Positions 35,001-43,579 of a stretch of 64,000 nucleotides of DNA are shown here, one piece after another. The notes below the pieces were generated by a model. That model saw nothing but the letters and a program-made list of their open reading frames with translations, was not told the DNA's origin and did no database searches. The stretch's first letter is position 1, and each line of letters starts with the position of its first letter. The stretch comes from Lysinibacillus sphaericus (lineage in GTDB: Bacteria > Bacillota > Bacilli > Bacillales_A > Planococcaceae). Location: assembly GCF_006864135.1 (NCBI RefSeq), contig NZ_SADV01000003.1, positions 124,001-188,000 on the forward strand, written 5' to 3'. The translations under genes were made by a program, and so were the position numbers.

Positions 35001-36820
35001 TTAAAACCATTATGTAACAGGGCCGCAGCAACCCTTTCCGCTTGTAATGACAGTGTCTCATAACTAACTTCTTTATGACTTATACCATCTATAAGCGCTA
35101 TAACTTGTGGTTGTTGCTTTGCTTTTTCGAAGAAAGACGTGTGCAAGCCTTGAGCATGATCTTCTATTGTGGCATTATCAATTAATTGACGTCTTACTTC
35201 TTGTGCTTTTGTTTCGATAGCTGGCTGTTGAAGCCAATGCTGTTCATCTTCAATTAACCAATCAATAGTTTTGATAAACAGTTCAAACATGTCATCCAAC
35301 AAACCTGAAGGGAATAATTCATCTAAACCATCCCAAATACATAACAAACCATCATCCATATCAAACATTTGGAAATCCAACCAAACTTGTGGCGTTTGTG
35401 AAATCATATAATGAATAGTACCAAATGCATCTTTAAACTCCTCATTTATAAGTGGTACGCCTAAATTACATGAAAAAACTATCGGAGCAAACACTTTTTC
35501 ATCTGGGAAATACTTAGCCATATCCCGTTGAATTTTCACACCTGAATAAGCGGTATAGTTTAAATCTTGATGAAATTGCTGTTGTAAACTTTTCGTAAAT
35601 GCTAAAAAATGTTGGCGATTTTCACTATCGACTTCCAATAATAGTAGCGTAGTAAAATCAGCTACAACTTGCTCTATCTCTTCAGACAAAGTATCTCGGT
35701 TAAACAATGGAATATTAATAATAAAACGAGATTCACTGCTCCATTTACTTAATGTATAGGCATAAGCTGCTAACAATACCATTGCAGGTGTGACGTTATG
35801 GTGTGAGGCAGTCAATTTAAGCTTACTCCAAGTTTGTTCTTCTAAAAAATGCTCCCTTCTTGTAAATTTAGGGGTGTGTTGTATCAACTCAGCATTGTTT
35901 GATAACGGTAGTTTTGGACCTAATGGCAAAGTAGTTAACCTGTTTTTCCAATAAGCCTCTGCGTAACTTTCTTCATTGGCAATTGCTAGTGCTTTATCAT
36001 GGAGATATTTTGCAAAGTTCCAATTTTCAGGTGCCTTCGGTTTTTGCTGTCTAGAATAAGCTGCCGCTAAATCTCTTAAAATGATTTGGAAACTTTGAAC
36101 ATCAGCTACAAGTAAGTCTATATCGAAATGGAGACGAGTTTTACCATTTGGTAATAGGGATAGCTGTAAGCAAGCTACTTCCCCTTGATCAATTGCCAAT
36201 AGCCGGTGTGAGGTATTAGCGCGAATAGTTTCTAGCTTTTTGCTAATCTCGACTTGCGAGCAAGTTGTAAAATCGTGGACATCAATAGTTGTAAAAGGTG
36301 ATTCTTTTAAAATTTGCTGTTGACCATCTTCTGTATATTTGACACGGAGCATAGGATGATGCTGAATTATTAATGCCCATGCTGCTTTAAGCCGCTCTAT
36401 ATCAATTTTCCGCCCATCAATTTCCATATAACCATGACAGCCATTTCCACCTAAATATTGACCGCTTTGTCGTCCAACCCAATAAGCATACTGTACATCT
36501 GTTAATGGAAAAGGTTCATACATATTAGCTACTGTCTTACCTTGATTTTCTAATAGTTCGTTATCATTATTAATTGTATATACATAGTCTCTATTTATTA
36601 ATTTATTCCAAGCACTTAAATACGGCTCGGATATTAATTCTTTAAAGGTAATTGTTACCCCAACTTTTTTTAGTTTGCCAACTAATTTCATCACTTGTAA
36701 GGAGTTTAAGCCTAATTCTAATAAATTTTGATCCTCATGTATTTCTTTCTGTATACCGAGTAGATGATTGACTTCCAACGCTAGACTTTGGATATTATCT
36801 AGATCATTCTTTAATCTCAA
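29021..36820 (-). CDS. NRPS1: ArCP/Cy/A(Cys)-pseudoMT/PCP/Cy/A(Cys)/PCP
   Basis: A 2599-residue two-module synthetase. An N-terminal aryl carrier protein (LGLNSLQVM, S40) receives the aryl group. Cy1 (about 100-530) has the motif DLLVAD near 233. A1 (IIFTSGSTGEPKG near 710; pocket D-L-Y-N-M-S-M-I-W-K by alignment) carries an inserted methyltransferase-like domain (about 1015-1400) whose SAM motif is degenerate (EVGVRHTNT). PCP1 is S1483. Cy2 (about 1545-1975) has DNIIFD. A2 (about 2000-2480) has pocket D-L-Y-N-L-S-L-I-W-K, identical to the bacitracin cysteine code as I recall it. PCP2 is S2551. The order extends the HMWP2/PchE plan by one full cysteine module. It starts at TTG 36820, overlapping the ligase stop. 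Confidence 0.95.
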   Translation of the reverse strand: MRLKNDLDNIQSLALEVNHLLGIQKEIHEDQNLLELGLNSLQVMKLVGKLKKVGVTITFKELISEPYLSAWNKLINRDYVYTINNDNELLENQGKTVANMYEPFPLTDVQYAYWVGRQSGQYLGGNGCHGYMEIDGRKIDIERLKAAWALIIQHHPMLRVKYTEDGQQQILKESPFTTIDVHDFTTCSQVEISKKLETIRANTSHRLLAIDQGEVACLQLSLLPNGKTRLHFDIDLLVADVQSFQIILRDLAAAYSRQQKPKAPENWNFAKYLHDKALAIANEESYAEAYWKNRLTTLPLGPKLPLSNNAELIQHTPKFTRREHFLEEQTWSKLKLTASHHNVTPAMVLLAAYAYTLSKWSSESRFIINIPLFNRDTLSEEIEQVVADFTTLLLLEVDSENRQHFLAFTKSLQQQFHQDLNYTAYSGVKIQRDMAKYFPDEKVFAPIVFSCNLGVPLINEEFKDAFGTIHYMISQTPQVWLDFQMFDMDDGLLCIWDGLDELFPSGLLDDMFELFIKTIDWLIEDEQHWLQQPAIETKAQEVRRQLIDNATIEDHAQGLHTSFFEKAKQQPQVIALIDGISHKEVSYETLSLQAERVAAALLHNGFKQGDRVAISLPRGLEQIQAILGVLAIGGCYVPVHVTQPIERYKKIIEKANVSFILTTASYEEKYQDIEQVQVIMMEQIHQFGHVKFPKVDVNSSAYIIFTSGSTGEPKGVEISHKAAWNTIADINKKYDISKEDRILALSSLDFDLSIYDIFGLLSVGGSLVLISEDTARNADIWLKLICNYRITLWNSVPALLKMFLIEAESLKTICQDLRIVMLSGDWISLDIPERLLKVAPKGLLVAMGGATEAAIWSNYYDVNHPIPASWRSIPYGRPLKNQFYRIIDTNGEDCPSWKAGELWIGGAGVAKGYVGEPQLTTERFIEEKGIRWYKTGDIGRFWNNGLIEFLGRNDSQVKVRGHRIELGEIESAIRSYEIVEDAAVTVRGEENQYLAAYIVSSSEKEQAQTITYNKPMIDWSYIVQLKENGDFTKTYNENENRYRSLKDYCEYLTMEMISKIISELGFPLEKDVRYNILKIIEREKINSRYQSLIYQWFSFLEKNNLVSCEGSTIHNKQCLIVNSEEQFSSLEKMQTTYIRAFVSDFFEKSYALLTGELEPLELLLHHNIHPLEQLTENMSDGKKQQDLIATLIQTVLSNRTERQAPLKILEVGVRHTNTLRMLAETFSKDEIHYTATDESNYFINRVQKIVGLQPNIHFKVLDINKCPISQGFIDGEYDLIVASHSLHRAVHIRNSLKDLKKLLKHGGLFVNLEMTENNPLQLVSTAFLEDGFTHYKDEREKTCLPLLSEDRWLSIFKEEGFTNITLQPIDTAFTQYLFVAQVERQSFSEFQLEPLKHYLEKRLPSYMIPHVIIPLEELPITANGKVNRAALPIPEIEQVNLATKEFIAPATPIEIRLAEIWTEVLGVDAIGIRDHYFELGGDSLLATQLSAKIKEQFAVKISLEAIFNQPVFQQMALLLEELVLQKTNEETEKKLPTIVPNERDRFEPFPITEVQQAYWLGRSGIYAYGDVSTHCYFEMDCPALNHVRVEQIWNRLIQHHDMMRAVILNDGQHQQVQEFVEYYSIASYNLTNLSTEQQKEQLTLVRSEMEHQTFNPSEWPLFDIRMSTINEHKTRLHISFDNIIFDGFSMFYLFKEWKRLYDDSSAKLQVLQSTFRDYILAYEKIRETEMYEQDMQYWNQRIDNMYPAPDLPLLDYKGDLSNCKFTRYEEKLSSQQWLALKQLATKMNLSPASLLIAAYAETLARWSSQPKFTINLTRFHRVLFEPDVEQLIGDFTSLNLLSIDMSKGESFLERARNVQKQLLQDLEHPYVGGVYVERALAKKWNRQMGIMMPFVFTSGLGLEKNNGATTMGGYLGDIVYGLSQTPQVWLDHQVSEQKGELWLSWDAIEEIFPQHLVIGMFEAYSSILKELSTKENLWKKRIGSLVRLPSQEQVGKIKGQDTEISNETLLSLVEKQIAENPTNIAVFSEEKTITYQQLCHLKNHTAQSLLERDSTKGKLVAIVMEKGWEQIVAALGIIKAGKAYLPIDCTTPIERMEFLLKEGEVQSIVTQAHILTQLPFLNDYHVTVVDAKWAHQECLVDSPDLLPSDLAYVIYTSGSTGKPKGVMIDHRGAVNTVLDINHRLAVCTEDRILALSNLTFDLSVYDIFGILAAGGGIVIPKAEHVKEPAYWKKLIQNHHISIWNTVPAFMQMLTEYSRNIESAQYPTLRAVLLSGDWISLSLPTDVWEIAPKTRILGLGGATEASIWSNSFDIQTVNRDWKSIPYGKPLANQYYYILNDQMAACPVNVPGKLYIGGLGLAMGYWKNEERTNDQFLLHPITNERLYDTGDLGRYLPDGNIEFLGRADSQIKLNGYRVEIGEIDYHLAKLPTVKEAATIVHKRNGATILVAYVVLEDEQNGLTIEQTKNLLAQKLPNYLLPTVYKYIDKMPLSENGKVNRKLLQQLPLEQEESSEYREPFTEMQKEIANIWEEILSYSHPGIDDDFFACGGNSLMAIQIIGKIKEKFNIALSIQTLFTYSRLEQLAAFVEENSVTMEEGAL

Positions 36821-38460
36821 TACTTTGACACCTCTCTTTCTATAGTAATTTGTTTTAATTTGTTCTTATCAACCTTCCCTACATTTATAAATGGTAACCG
36901 CTCTACATATATGATTTGATCTGGAAGTTTATATTGAGCAACGCCTAGTTGGATTAGAAAACTACATATCTCATCTCGTTCAATTCTTTGTCCATCCGTA
37001 ACTAAAAATGCACAAATGTTCTCTCCTAACTCTTTATCTGGCAAACCGATAACAGCTACATCTTTAATAATTGGATGTGCTCGTAGAAAGCTTTCGATTT
37101 CAGAAGGTATAATATTTTCACCTGCACGATTAATTTGTTCCCTTACTCTACCAACAATTTGTATATTCCCCTCTGGTGTTATACGTGCTTTATCACCAGT
37201 ACGTAAAAAATAATTTATTGTGAAAATATCAGCATTTAAAGCAGGTGCTTGATAGTAGCCCCCAAATGTATACGGTCCTTTTGCCACCAATTCCCCAAGC
37301 TCACCTTGAGGAACTTCTCTTCCTAGCTCATCTATAATCTTTATTTCATCACCTAAAGAAATTGCTCGCCCTTGACAGCTCGTAACAGTTTCTATAGGAT
37401 CATTTAATGCTGTGAAGCAAGTTATTCCTTCCCCTAATCCATATCCTTGTTGTATTTTACATTGAAATTTATCCATAAAATGAACAGCTGTTTTTTGCTC
37501 TATGTGAGCAGCACCAATTAAAACAACCTCTAAACTCGACATATCCAATTCTTCATACCATTCAAAAGCTTCTAACCATAAGCTAGCTATTGTTGGTACA
37601 ATTGAGGTATGTGTCACACGTTCCTTTTCTATTTCTTGAAATGCTTCATCAAAGCTAGAAGTTTGACATAATACCACTTTGCCTCCTGTAAAAAGAGTGC
37701 CTAATATGCCTGGAGAGCATAACGGATAATCATGTGAAATAGATAGTACTGCCATGTATACAGTTTCAGGAGTCATCCCACATTTTTCAGCAGAGGCTAG
37801 TGCATTGTAAGCATACGCCTCATGGATTTTCGGAATAATTTTCGGAATACCAGTAGTGCCACCAGACAATAAATATAACGCAGTATCTCTATAATGTGGT
37901 AAATCACTAACCACTAATGAATAGCTACTTTCTTTAAGCTGATCTAATGTTACATGTGTAAAAGTTGCTGGCCACTGTACGGTAGATTTACCAACCGTCA
38001 CAATATATCGAATACTTTTATGCAGAGGGATGATTTGTGCAGCCATGCACTCATACTGAATACCAAGATGAGCGTTGCAACATATATATGCTATTGGCTG
38101 TACCATCTTTGCGATTGTATCAATTTCTATTTCTCTATGAGAAGGTAACATCAGAACAGGCTGCACACCTATTTTTAATAGACTAAATAATACAGTAATA
38201 AACTCAATTGTATTTGGTAATTGTAATAAAACTCGATCACCCTGCCGCCAACCTAATGACAAAAAGCCTGTCGATAATTGCTCCATTTCTTGAAGCAATT
38301 CTTGATAAGTTAGGCGTCGATTTCCTTCCACAACTGCTATGTTATGAGGAAATTGTTCAGCGATAATTTCTAGCTCCTCCACTAATGTTTTCTTTCTTAA
38401 GAAACCCAATTGCTCATATCGTTCAACCTCATGTAAATACCAATCCATTTGTGAAGACAT
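36817..38460 (-). CDS. aryl-acid AMP ligase (DhbE/YbtE/PchD-like)
   Basis: A 547-residue stand-alone adenylation enzyme that activates an aryl acid and loads it on the aryl carrier domain of NRPS1. YLLSGGTTGIPKI is the ATP loop, YGLGEG the A5 motif, LRTGDKARI the ribose-binding Asp, and KVDKNKLKQ the C-terminal catalytic lysine. The pocket segment is SHDYPLCSPG where salicylate or dihydroxybenzoate enzymes usually have HN[YF]-type sequence; Asp replaces the conserved Asn. I use the ATG at 38460, preceded by GGAAGGGAG, not the one at 38496. It sits between the transporters and NRPS1 and overlaps the latter. Confidence 0.92.
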   Translation of the reverse strand: MSSQMDWYLHEVERYEQLGFLRKKTLVEELEIIAEQFPHNIAVVEGNRRLTYQELLQEMEQLSTGFLSLGWRQGDRVLLQLPNTIEFITVLFSLLKIGVQPVLMLPSHREIEIDTIAKMVQPIAYICCNAHLGIQYECMAAQIIPLHKSIRYIVTVGKSTVQWPATFTHVTLDQLKESSYSLVVSDLPHYRDTALYLLSGGTTGIPKIIPKIHEAYAYNALASAEKCGMTPETVYMAVLSISHDYPLCSPGILGTLFTGGKVVLCQTSSFDEAFQEIEKERVTHTSIVPTIASLWLEAFEWYEELDMSSLEVVLIGAAHIEQKTAVHFMDKFQCKIQQGYGLGEGITCFTALNDPIETVTSCQGRAISLGDEIKIIDELGREVPQGELGELVAKGPYTFGGYYQAPALNADIFTINYFLRTGDKARITPEGNIQIVGRVREQINRAGENIIPSEIESFLRAHPIIKDVAVIGLPDKELGENICAFLVTDGQRIERDEICSFLIQLGVAQYKLPDQIIYVERLPFINVGKVDKNKLKQITIEREVSKY

Positions 38461-38500
38461 GCTTTTCGCTCCCTTCCTCTCCTCTATAAAATACATTTTG

Positions 38501-40213
38501 TTATACGCTACTTAATTGATGTTCCTTTCTCCACATTGCTGCATATTTGCCTTCTTTAGCAATGAGCTTTTCATGTGAACCTTCTTCTACGATTTGTCCT
38601 TCATTAACAACTAGGATTTTGTCTGCATTTTTTATAATGGAAAGCGTATGGGCAATCATCACAACCGTTTTTTTCTTTGTCAAAAGATTTTTAATCGCTT
38701 CTTTTACAGCCAGCTCATTCTCGATATCTAACGACGCTGTTGCTTCATCTAATAAAAGTATTGGGCTGTCCTTTAAAATAGCACGTGCAATGGATATACG
38801 TTGTCTTTCACCGCCCGATAGCTTATTACCATTTTCTCCAACAATTGTGTCATAGCCATACTCTAATTTCTCAATAAAATCATGGCAGTTTGCTTCTTTC
38901 GCAGCATTAATAATTTCTTGTTCTGTCGCTTCTGGCTTTGCATAGCGAATATTATTTAAAATCGTATCATTAAACAAAAATATATCTTGGTCGACTAGTG
39001 AAATTTTCTGCAATACTTTTTCAGAAGCAATCGATTGAATAACTTGCTGACCGATTAATATATCACCGCGTTCAGGCTCATAGTATTTTGTTATTAAATT
39101 TAAAATAGTTGATTTTCCCGAACCCGATGGTCCAACAATCGCCACAAACTGTGAAGAATCAATTTCAAAATTGACATTTCGTAGTATAGGTTCCCCTTGG
39201 TTATAAGCGAAATTCACATTTTGAAAAGCTATACTATACTGTTCAGGTTCAAAAGAAGTCTCATTTGATAACTCTTCCACCTCTTCTATGACACACTCAA
39301 TTTGTCTTTTTGCAATCATTAAGTTTTTATAAGAGGTTATATCAATAAAAAGTGTGCCAAATAATTTGCATGTAAATAAAGGGGAAATGCTAATTAGAAA
39401 GAAAGAAGACGCATCTAAATTCCCTTCCAGCCATTGATGTCCTGCTAAATAAAGAACAATCGGTAAACTTAGCCAACACAAAATACTAAACGTTGTACCA
39501 ATTGGAATTACTTTAATCTCATATAAATAACTAACATCACTATAGTCCTTCATTGATGAGGTTGTTGCTTTATTTTTAACACCACCCAAACCAAATGATC
39601 GCAACGTTTGAATACCATTTATATACTCAACTACAGCACTTGTGTTACTCGTCATAATATTTTTCTTTTGATTTCCGTATTTTTTTACCATTAAAAAGGA
39701 CAAGTAAAGAGTTGGTATTAACAATAAACCTGAACATAACAGAACTACTCCAGCAGGTATATAAATAGTCGAAATAAAGCCAATTAGCAGTAAAGTAAAT
39801 GAAGAATTTTTTATAATATCTCCTATTTTATGAGTCAAAATATTTTCATAATTATTGACACTTGTTGTCGTTGCATTAATGTACTCTCCTGTTTGTGCCT
39901 TCGTAAAGGAGGAAAGCGGTATTTTTTTCATTTTATCGCCCAGTGTCAAGCGAAGAATTCTACTAATCTGGGCACCTCCGATTTGCCCTCTCGTATAACC
40001 AAACGCGTAGATGATTAAACGAATAACAAAAACAGCGCCTAACAATGACAGAATTCGAGTTAACAAGTTCATCGTTAATTGCTCTGTTATTAAAGCATTA
40101 ATCGTGTAATATAGTACGATAAAATTAAAACCAGCTAGCATACCCTCGATGACATTGAAAACAATAGAAAGATAAAAAGAAGCATTTTTGGTAAATGCAT
40201 TTTTTTTGTCCAT
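38501..40213 (-). CDS. ABC half-transporter for metallophore (YbtP/Irp6/IrtB-like)
   Basis: A 570-residue fused membrane/ATPase protein. Six hydrophobic segments span residues 15-300. GPSGSGKST is Walker A (near 363), LSGGERQR the signature, ILLLDEATASLD Walker B, and VMIAHTLS the switch region, where Thr follows His instead of the usual Arg. Exporter-fold half-transporters of this type import siderophores in yersiniabactin and mycobactin systems. It pairs with the neighbouring 583-residue protein as a probable heterodimer. A 66-base gap separates them. It precedes the ligase gene by 40 bases. Confidence 0.9.
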   Translation of the reverse strand: MDKKNAFTKNASFYLSIVFNVIEGMLAGFNFIVLYYTINALITEQLTMNLLTRILSLLGAVFVIRLIIYAFGYTRGQIGGAQISRILRLTLGDKMKKIPLSSFTKAQTGEYINATTTSVNNYENILTHKIGDIIKNSSFTLLLIGFISTIYIPAGVVLLCSGLLLIPTLYLSFLMVKKYGNQKKNIMTSNTSAVVEYINGIQTLRSFGLGGVKNKATTSSMKDYSDVSYLYEIKVIPIGTTFSILCWLSLPIVLYLAGHQWLEGNLDASSFFLISISPLFTCKLFGTLFIDITSYKNLMIAKRQIECVIEEVEELSNETSFEPEQYSIAFQNVNFAYNQGEPILRNVNFEIDSSQFVAIVGPSGSGKSTILNLITKYYEPERGDILIGQQVIQSIASEKVLQKISLVDQDIFLFNDTILNNIRYAKPEATEQEIINAAKEANCHDFIEKLEYGYDTIVGENGNKLSGGERQRISIARAILKDSPILLLDEATASLDIENELAVKEAIKNLLTKKKTVVMIAHTLSIIKNADKILVVNEGQIVEEGSHEKLIAKEGKYAAMWRKEHQLSSV

Positions 40214-40279
40214 ACTTAAGTCTCCTTCATAAATAGGCTTTCCCTTGAAAGACCCTTTTTTTCTACAAGTACAACATCG

Positions 40280-42031
40280 TTAAAATTCATACGTAATTTC
40301 TCTAGCTTTACTATAATCCTGCCAAGTCTTTTTATATGAAGGGTTTTCTTCTAGCATTTCTTGATGCGTTCCACATGCTTGTAGTGTTTGATTATTTACA
40401 ATTGCCACTCGATCACAATGCTTAATAATACCAAGACGGTGTGCAATGATAATTACTGTTTTACCAACACAAAGTTCAGCAATGGCTTGATCAATCTCGG
40501 CCTGATTTTCTGGGTCTGCTGCGGATGTTGCTTCATCTAATATTAAAATCGGTGCATCTTTTAAAATGGCACGTGCAATAGCAATTCGCTGCTTTTCTCC
40601 ACCAGAAAATCTAGTTCCAAAACTCCCTACCCTCGTATCGTAACCATCAGGTAATGAAATAATAAAATCATCTATTTGCGCTTTTTTCGCCGCAGTTCTT
40701 ACCTCATCGAGTGTGGCATTAGAACCCATGACAATGTTTTCAAACACTGTACCACTTGTTAAAAAGGTCTTTTGGAAAACTGTTGTTATATTTTTTAATA
40801 ATTCCTCATAATCAATATCCTTCACATTTTGATTACCAATCAAAACTTCTCCTTGCTGAACATCATTAAAGCGTGAAATTAACTGTACAATGGTGCTTTT
40901 CCCAGAACCTGAGTCACCTACAATAGCTATTTTTTCATTTTCAGCAATAGACAGATTCACATTCTTTAAATGTTCTTTTTGGCCATCATAAGAGTAATTG
41001 ACATTTCTTAGTTCGATATTGTAATTGTTCGGAAATGCTTGCCCTTGCCCAAAAACAGGTGTTTCTAAAAAGGCTACGCATTTCTTTACAGCATTTAAAA
41101 CCTGTGCAAAGTTTGAACCTAATTCCTGTAAAGGTCGTAATTCTGTTAAATACAATGAGCCTACAAATGCAAAAAGAATAAAGACACTTCCTGTTAAACT
41201 ACCATTTAAAAACCACATTCCACCAATAGGTACCATAAGGAGTAAGCCACATTCTATAATAATGACAAAGCTCGCATATGGTGGACCCATTTTCAAAGAT
41301 ATTTTTTTCCAGATATTAAATTCATCATCTACGGCGTTTGTAAACTTTTTAAATGATGAACTACTCATGTTATATGCCTTAATTAAACGCATTCCTTGAA
41401 TATATTCGATAATGATTGCATTTAGATTGGCTATGGAACGTGCTCCTCGATCCATTAATTGATTCGTCCCCCGAAACATTATTGCCATTACTGCCACTGC
41501 AACAATTAATGGAATAAACGAAATAAGCGCTAACGGTACGTTAACTGTACATAAATAGATGAAGACAGCAATTGGACCACTCAAGTAAAACACTAACTCT
41601 GGTAAATGATGTGCTAAAAATAACTCTAGCTTTTCAATTTCTTCATTTAATAGTGTTTTAATTTCTCCTGTATTTCGTTCATTTAAAGAACCTAGTGAAA
41701 CTTGCGCCATATGCTCTGTTACTTGACAACGCACTTTAAATAACGTTCGATAGGCACCCTTATGCGATAGGGTACCAGAAATAGCAAAGAGCCCAAATCG
41801 AACAATTATCGAAATAGCCAAAATCAATAAATTGTGAATTAACAAAGCTTCTGTTAAATTATTGTGATAGACTTGCTCAATTATTTGATAAATAATGAAA
41901 TAAGGTACAATTGTCGAAAGACCACTAATTAAAGAACATAAAACAGACAAATATAAATATTTTTTATCCTTTCCAGCCCAAGAAAGAAGCATAAAGATCG
42001 GATTTTTATTTTGTTTTACAACTTTCCCCAT
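40280..42031 (-). CDS. ABC half-transporter for metallophore (YbtQ/Irp7/IrtA-like)
   Basis: A 583-residue fused membrane/ATPase protein with six membrane segments (residues 25-310) and a complete ATPase: GDSGSGKST, FSGGEKQR, ILILDEATSAAD and IIIAHRLG. It lacks the N-terminal siderophore-interacting domain of mycobacterial IrtA, as YbtQ does. With the next gene it should form the inward-transporting heterodimer that takes in the metal-loaded siderophore. Direction of transport is inferred from family and operon context, not from sequence alone. Confidence 0.9.
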   Translation of the reverse strand: MGKVVKQNKNPIFMLLSWAGKDKKYLYLSVLCSLISGLSTIVPYFIIYQIIEQVYHNNLTEALLIHNLLILAISIIVRFGLFAISGTLSHKGAYRTLFKVRCQVTEHMAQVSLGSLNERNTGEIKTLLNEEIEKLELFLAHHLPELVFYLSGPIAVFIYLCTVNVPLALISFIPLIVAVAVMAIMFRGTNQLMDRGARSIANLNAIIIEYIQGMRLIKAYNMSSSSFKKFTNAVDDEFNIWKKISLKMGPPYASFVIIIECGLLLMVPIGGMWFLNGSLTGSVFILFAFVGSLYLTELRPLQELGSNFAQVLNAVKKCVAFLETPVFGQGQAFPNNYNIELRNVNYSYDGQKEHLKNVNLSIAENEKIAIVGDSGSGKSTIVQLISRFNDVQQGEVLIGNQNVKDIDYEELLKNITTVFQKTFLTSGTVFENIVMGSNATLDEVRTAAKKAQIDDFIISLPDGYDTRVGSFGTRFSGGEKQRIAIARAILKDAPILILDEATSAADPENQAEIDQAIAELCVGKTVIIIAHRLGIIKHCDRVAIVNNQTLQACGTHQEMLEENPSYKKTWQDYSKAREITYEF

Positions 42032-42118
42032 TATCGTTCAGCCCTTCCCTTGCATCGTAATTTTGTATCGTACATTTCTCTGCACATTGCAGGTCAGTTA
42101 CGTTAGATCCATTCCCTG

Positions 42119-43579
42119 CTATCTAGTGAAAGTTTCAATTGTATACTCATGATTTTCTTTATTTAACTTATAATCATCTTGCTTCTTTCCATCTCCGAAG
42201 CGAAGTATACGATGACAGCAAGATGCTATAAATTCTAAGTCATGTGTAATGACAAAAATAATTTTATTAGCCTCCGCTAAATTCTGTAAAATACTAGAAA
42301 CCTTTTGCATACTGTCAAAATCTAATCCACTTGTCGGTTCATCAAACACTATAATTTCTTTTTCACTTATTAAACTTGCAGCTACAGCAAGTCTCTGTTT
42401 TTGTCCTCCTGATAATGTATTCGGGTGTCGATTGACCAGTTCTAATAAATCCATTTCCTCCAATACTTTTCGTACTAAATTCGGATTGAGATTTTTCACC
42501 CCAAATACACATTCTTTTTCGACCGTTTCTGCGAATAACTGATAATTGACATCTTGCATGACCATATAGGAAAGCTGAGCCTGTTTTTTCAATGTTAGTT
42601 TTTGTTTATTAAAATAAATATTTCCTGATGATAGTTTATGTAGACCACATATCGCTCTAGCAAAGGTCGTTTTTCCTGCACCATTATGTCCTGTGATTGC
42701 AATTATTTCTCCGCTTTTTGCTGTGAATTGAATATTTTCTAATACCTTTCTTTTTTTGTGCGATATTGTGACATCCTTCACAACAAGCTCATGAACTTTT
42801 TGTTCAGCAGGTAGCGATTTATGTTGAAACTGTACATTGTCTAAATAAAGTGTGCGGAGTCCTAATTGCCTCAGTTGAAGATCTGAAAGCTGTAAAAAAT
42901 CCTTTTGTGAGTAAACTGATACAATTTGCCCCTTATTTAATACAATGGCTCTATCAATTAATTCTTTTAAATAGTAAAGTCTATGCTCCGATACAATAAT
43001 TGTTTTACCTTGCATTTTTAGTAATGCAATCATGTCTTTTAAATCCTCAATAGCAGCCGCATCTAAATTAGAGGAAGGCTCATCTAATACAAAAATATCG
43101 GGTGCTACAGCATATACACTTGCAAAAGCAATCTTTTGCTTTTCTCCCCCCGATAAATGAAAAATATTGCGTCGACGAAGCCTTTCTAAACGAAGCTCAG
43201 ACGTAATTTGCCGCATTCGTTCTTCCATCATTTCTTTTGGATATGCCATATTTTCCATTCCAAATACAATCTCACTATCAGTATCCACATTAAAGAATTG
43301 TGACCTCGGATTTTGGAACACCGTCCCAACCTGTTCGCTTAATTCATACATTTTCCTATTTTCTACAGGTTGGTTATTTAACAACACTTGCCCTTTTAGC
43401 TTTCCAGCATAAAAATAAGGAATTAAACCGTTAATTGCTCGGATAATAGTTGTTTTACCACAGCCGCTTTTACCACACAGTAAAATGCACTGTCCTTTTT
43501 TGACATGAATATTTATATTTTCTATACCTTCACTTTTCTCATCTGTATAATGAAATGAATATTGCTCGATTTTCAACAT
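42119..43579 (-). CDS. ECF transporter double ATPase (fused A-A' subunits)
   Basis: A 486-residue cytoplasmic protein with two complete ABC ATPase domains. The first has GKSGCGKTT, LSGGEKQK and IFVLDEPSSNLD (residues 36-165); the second has GHNGAGKTT, LSGGQKQR and IIVFDEPTSGLD (about 298-420). Such fused ATPases drive energy-coupling-factor importers together with a T protein and a substrate-specific S protein, both encoded immediately upstream. Its start overlaps the T gene stop. The same arrangement is known next to equibactin-type siderophore genes in streptococci, as I recall. Confidence 0.92.
   Translation of the reverse strand: MLKIEQYSFHYTDEKSEGIENINIHVKKGQCILLCGKSGCGKTTIIRAINGLIPYFYAGKLKGQVLLNNQPVENRKMYELSEQVGTVFQNPRSQFFNVDTDSEIVFGMENMAYPKEMMEERMRQITSELRLERLRRRNIFHLSGGEKQKIAFASVYAVAPDIFVLDEPSSNLDAAAIEDLKDMIALLKMQGKTIIVSEHRLYYLKELIDRAIVLNKGQIVSVYSQKDFLQLSDLQLRQLGLRTLYLDNVQFQHKSLPAEQKVHELVVKDVTISHKKRKVLENIQFTAKSGEIIAITGHNGAGKTTFARAICGLHKLSSGNIYFNKQKLTLKKQAQLSYMVMQDVNYQLFAETVEKECVFGVKNLNPNLVRKVLEEMDLLELVNRHPNTLSGGQKQRLAVAASLISEKEIIVFDEPTSGLDFDSMQKVSSILQNLAEANKIIFVITHDLEFIASCCHRILRFGDGKKQDDYKLNKENHEYTIETFTR

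Noticed and set aside
38460..38496. Longer N-terminus of the aryl-AMP ligase (MYFIEERKGAKS)
   Set aside because: The upstream ATG lacks a site, while GGAAGGGAG precedes the inner ATG at 38460, where similarity to DhbE-type ligases begins.
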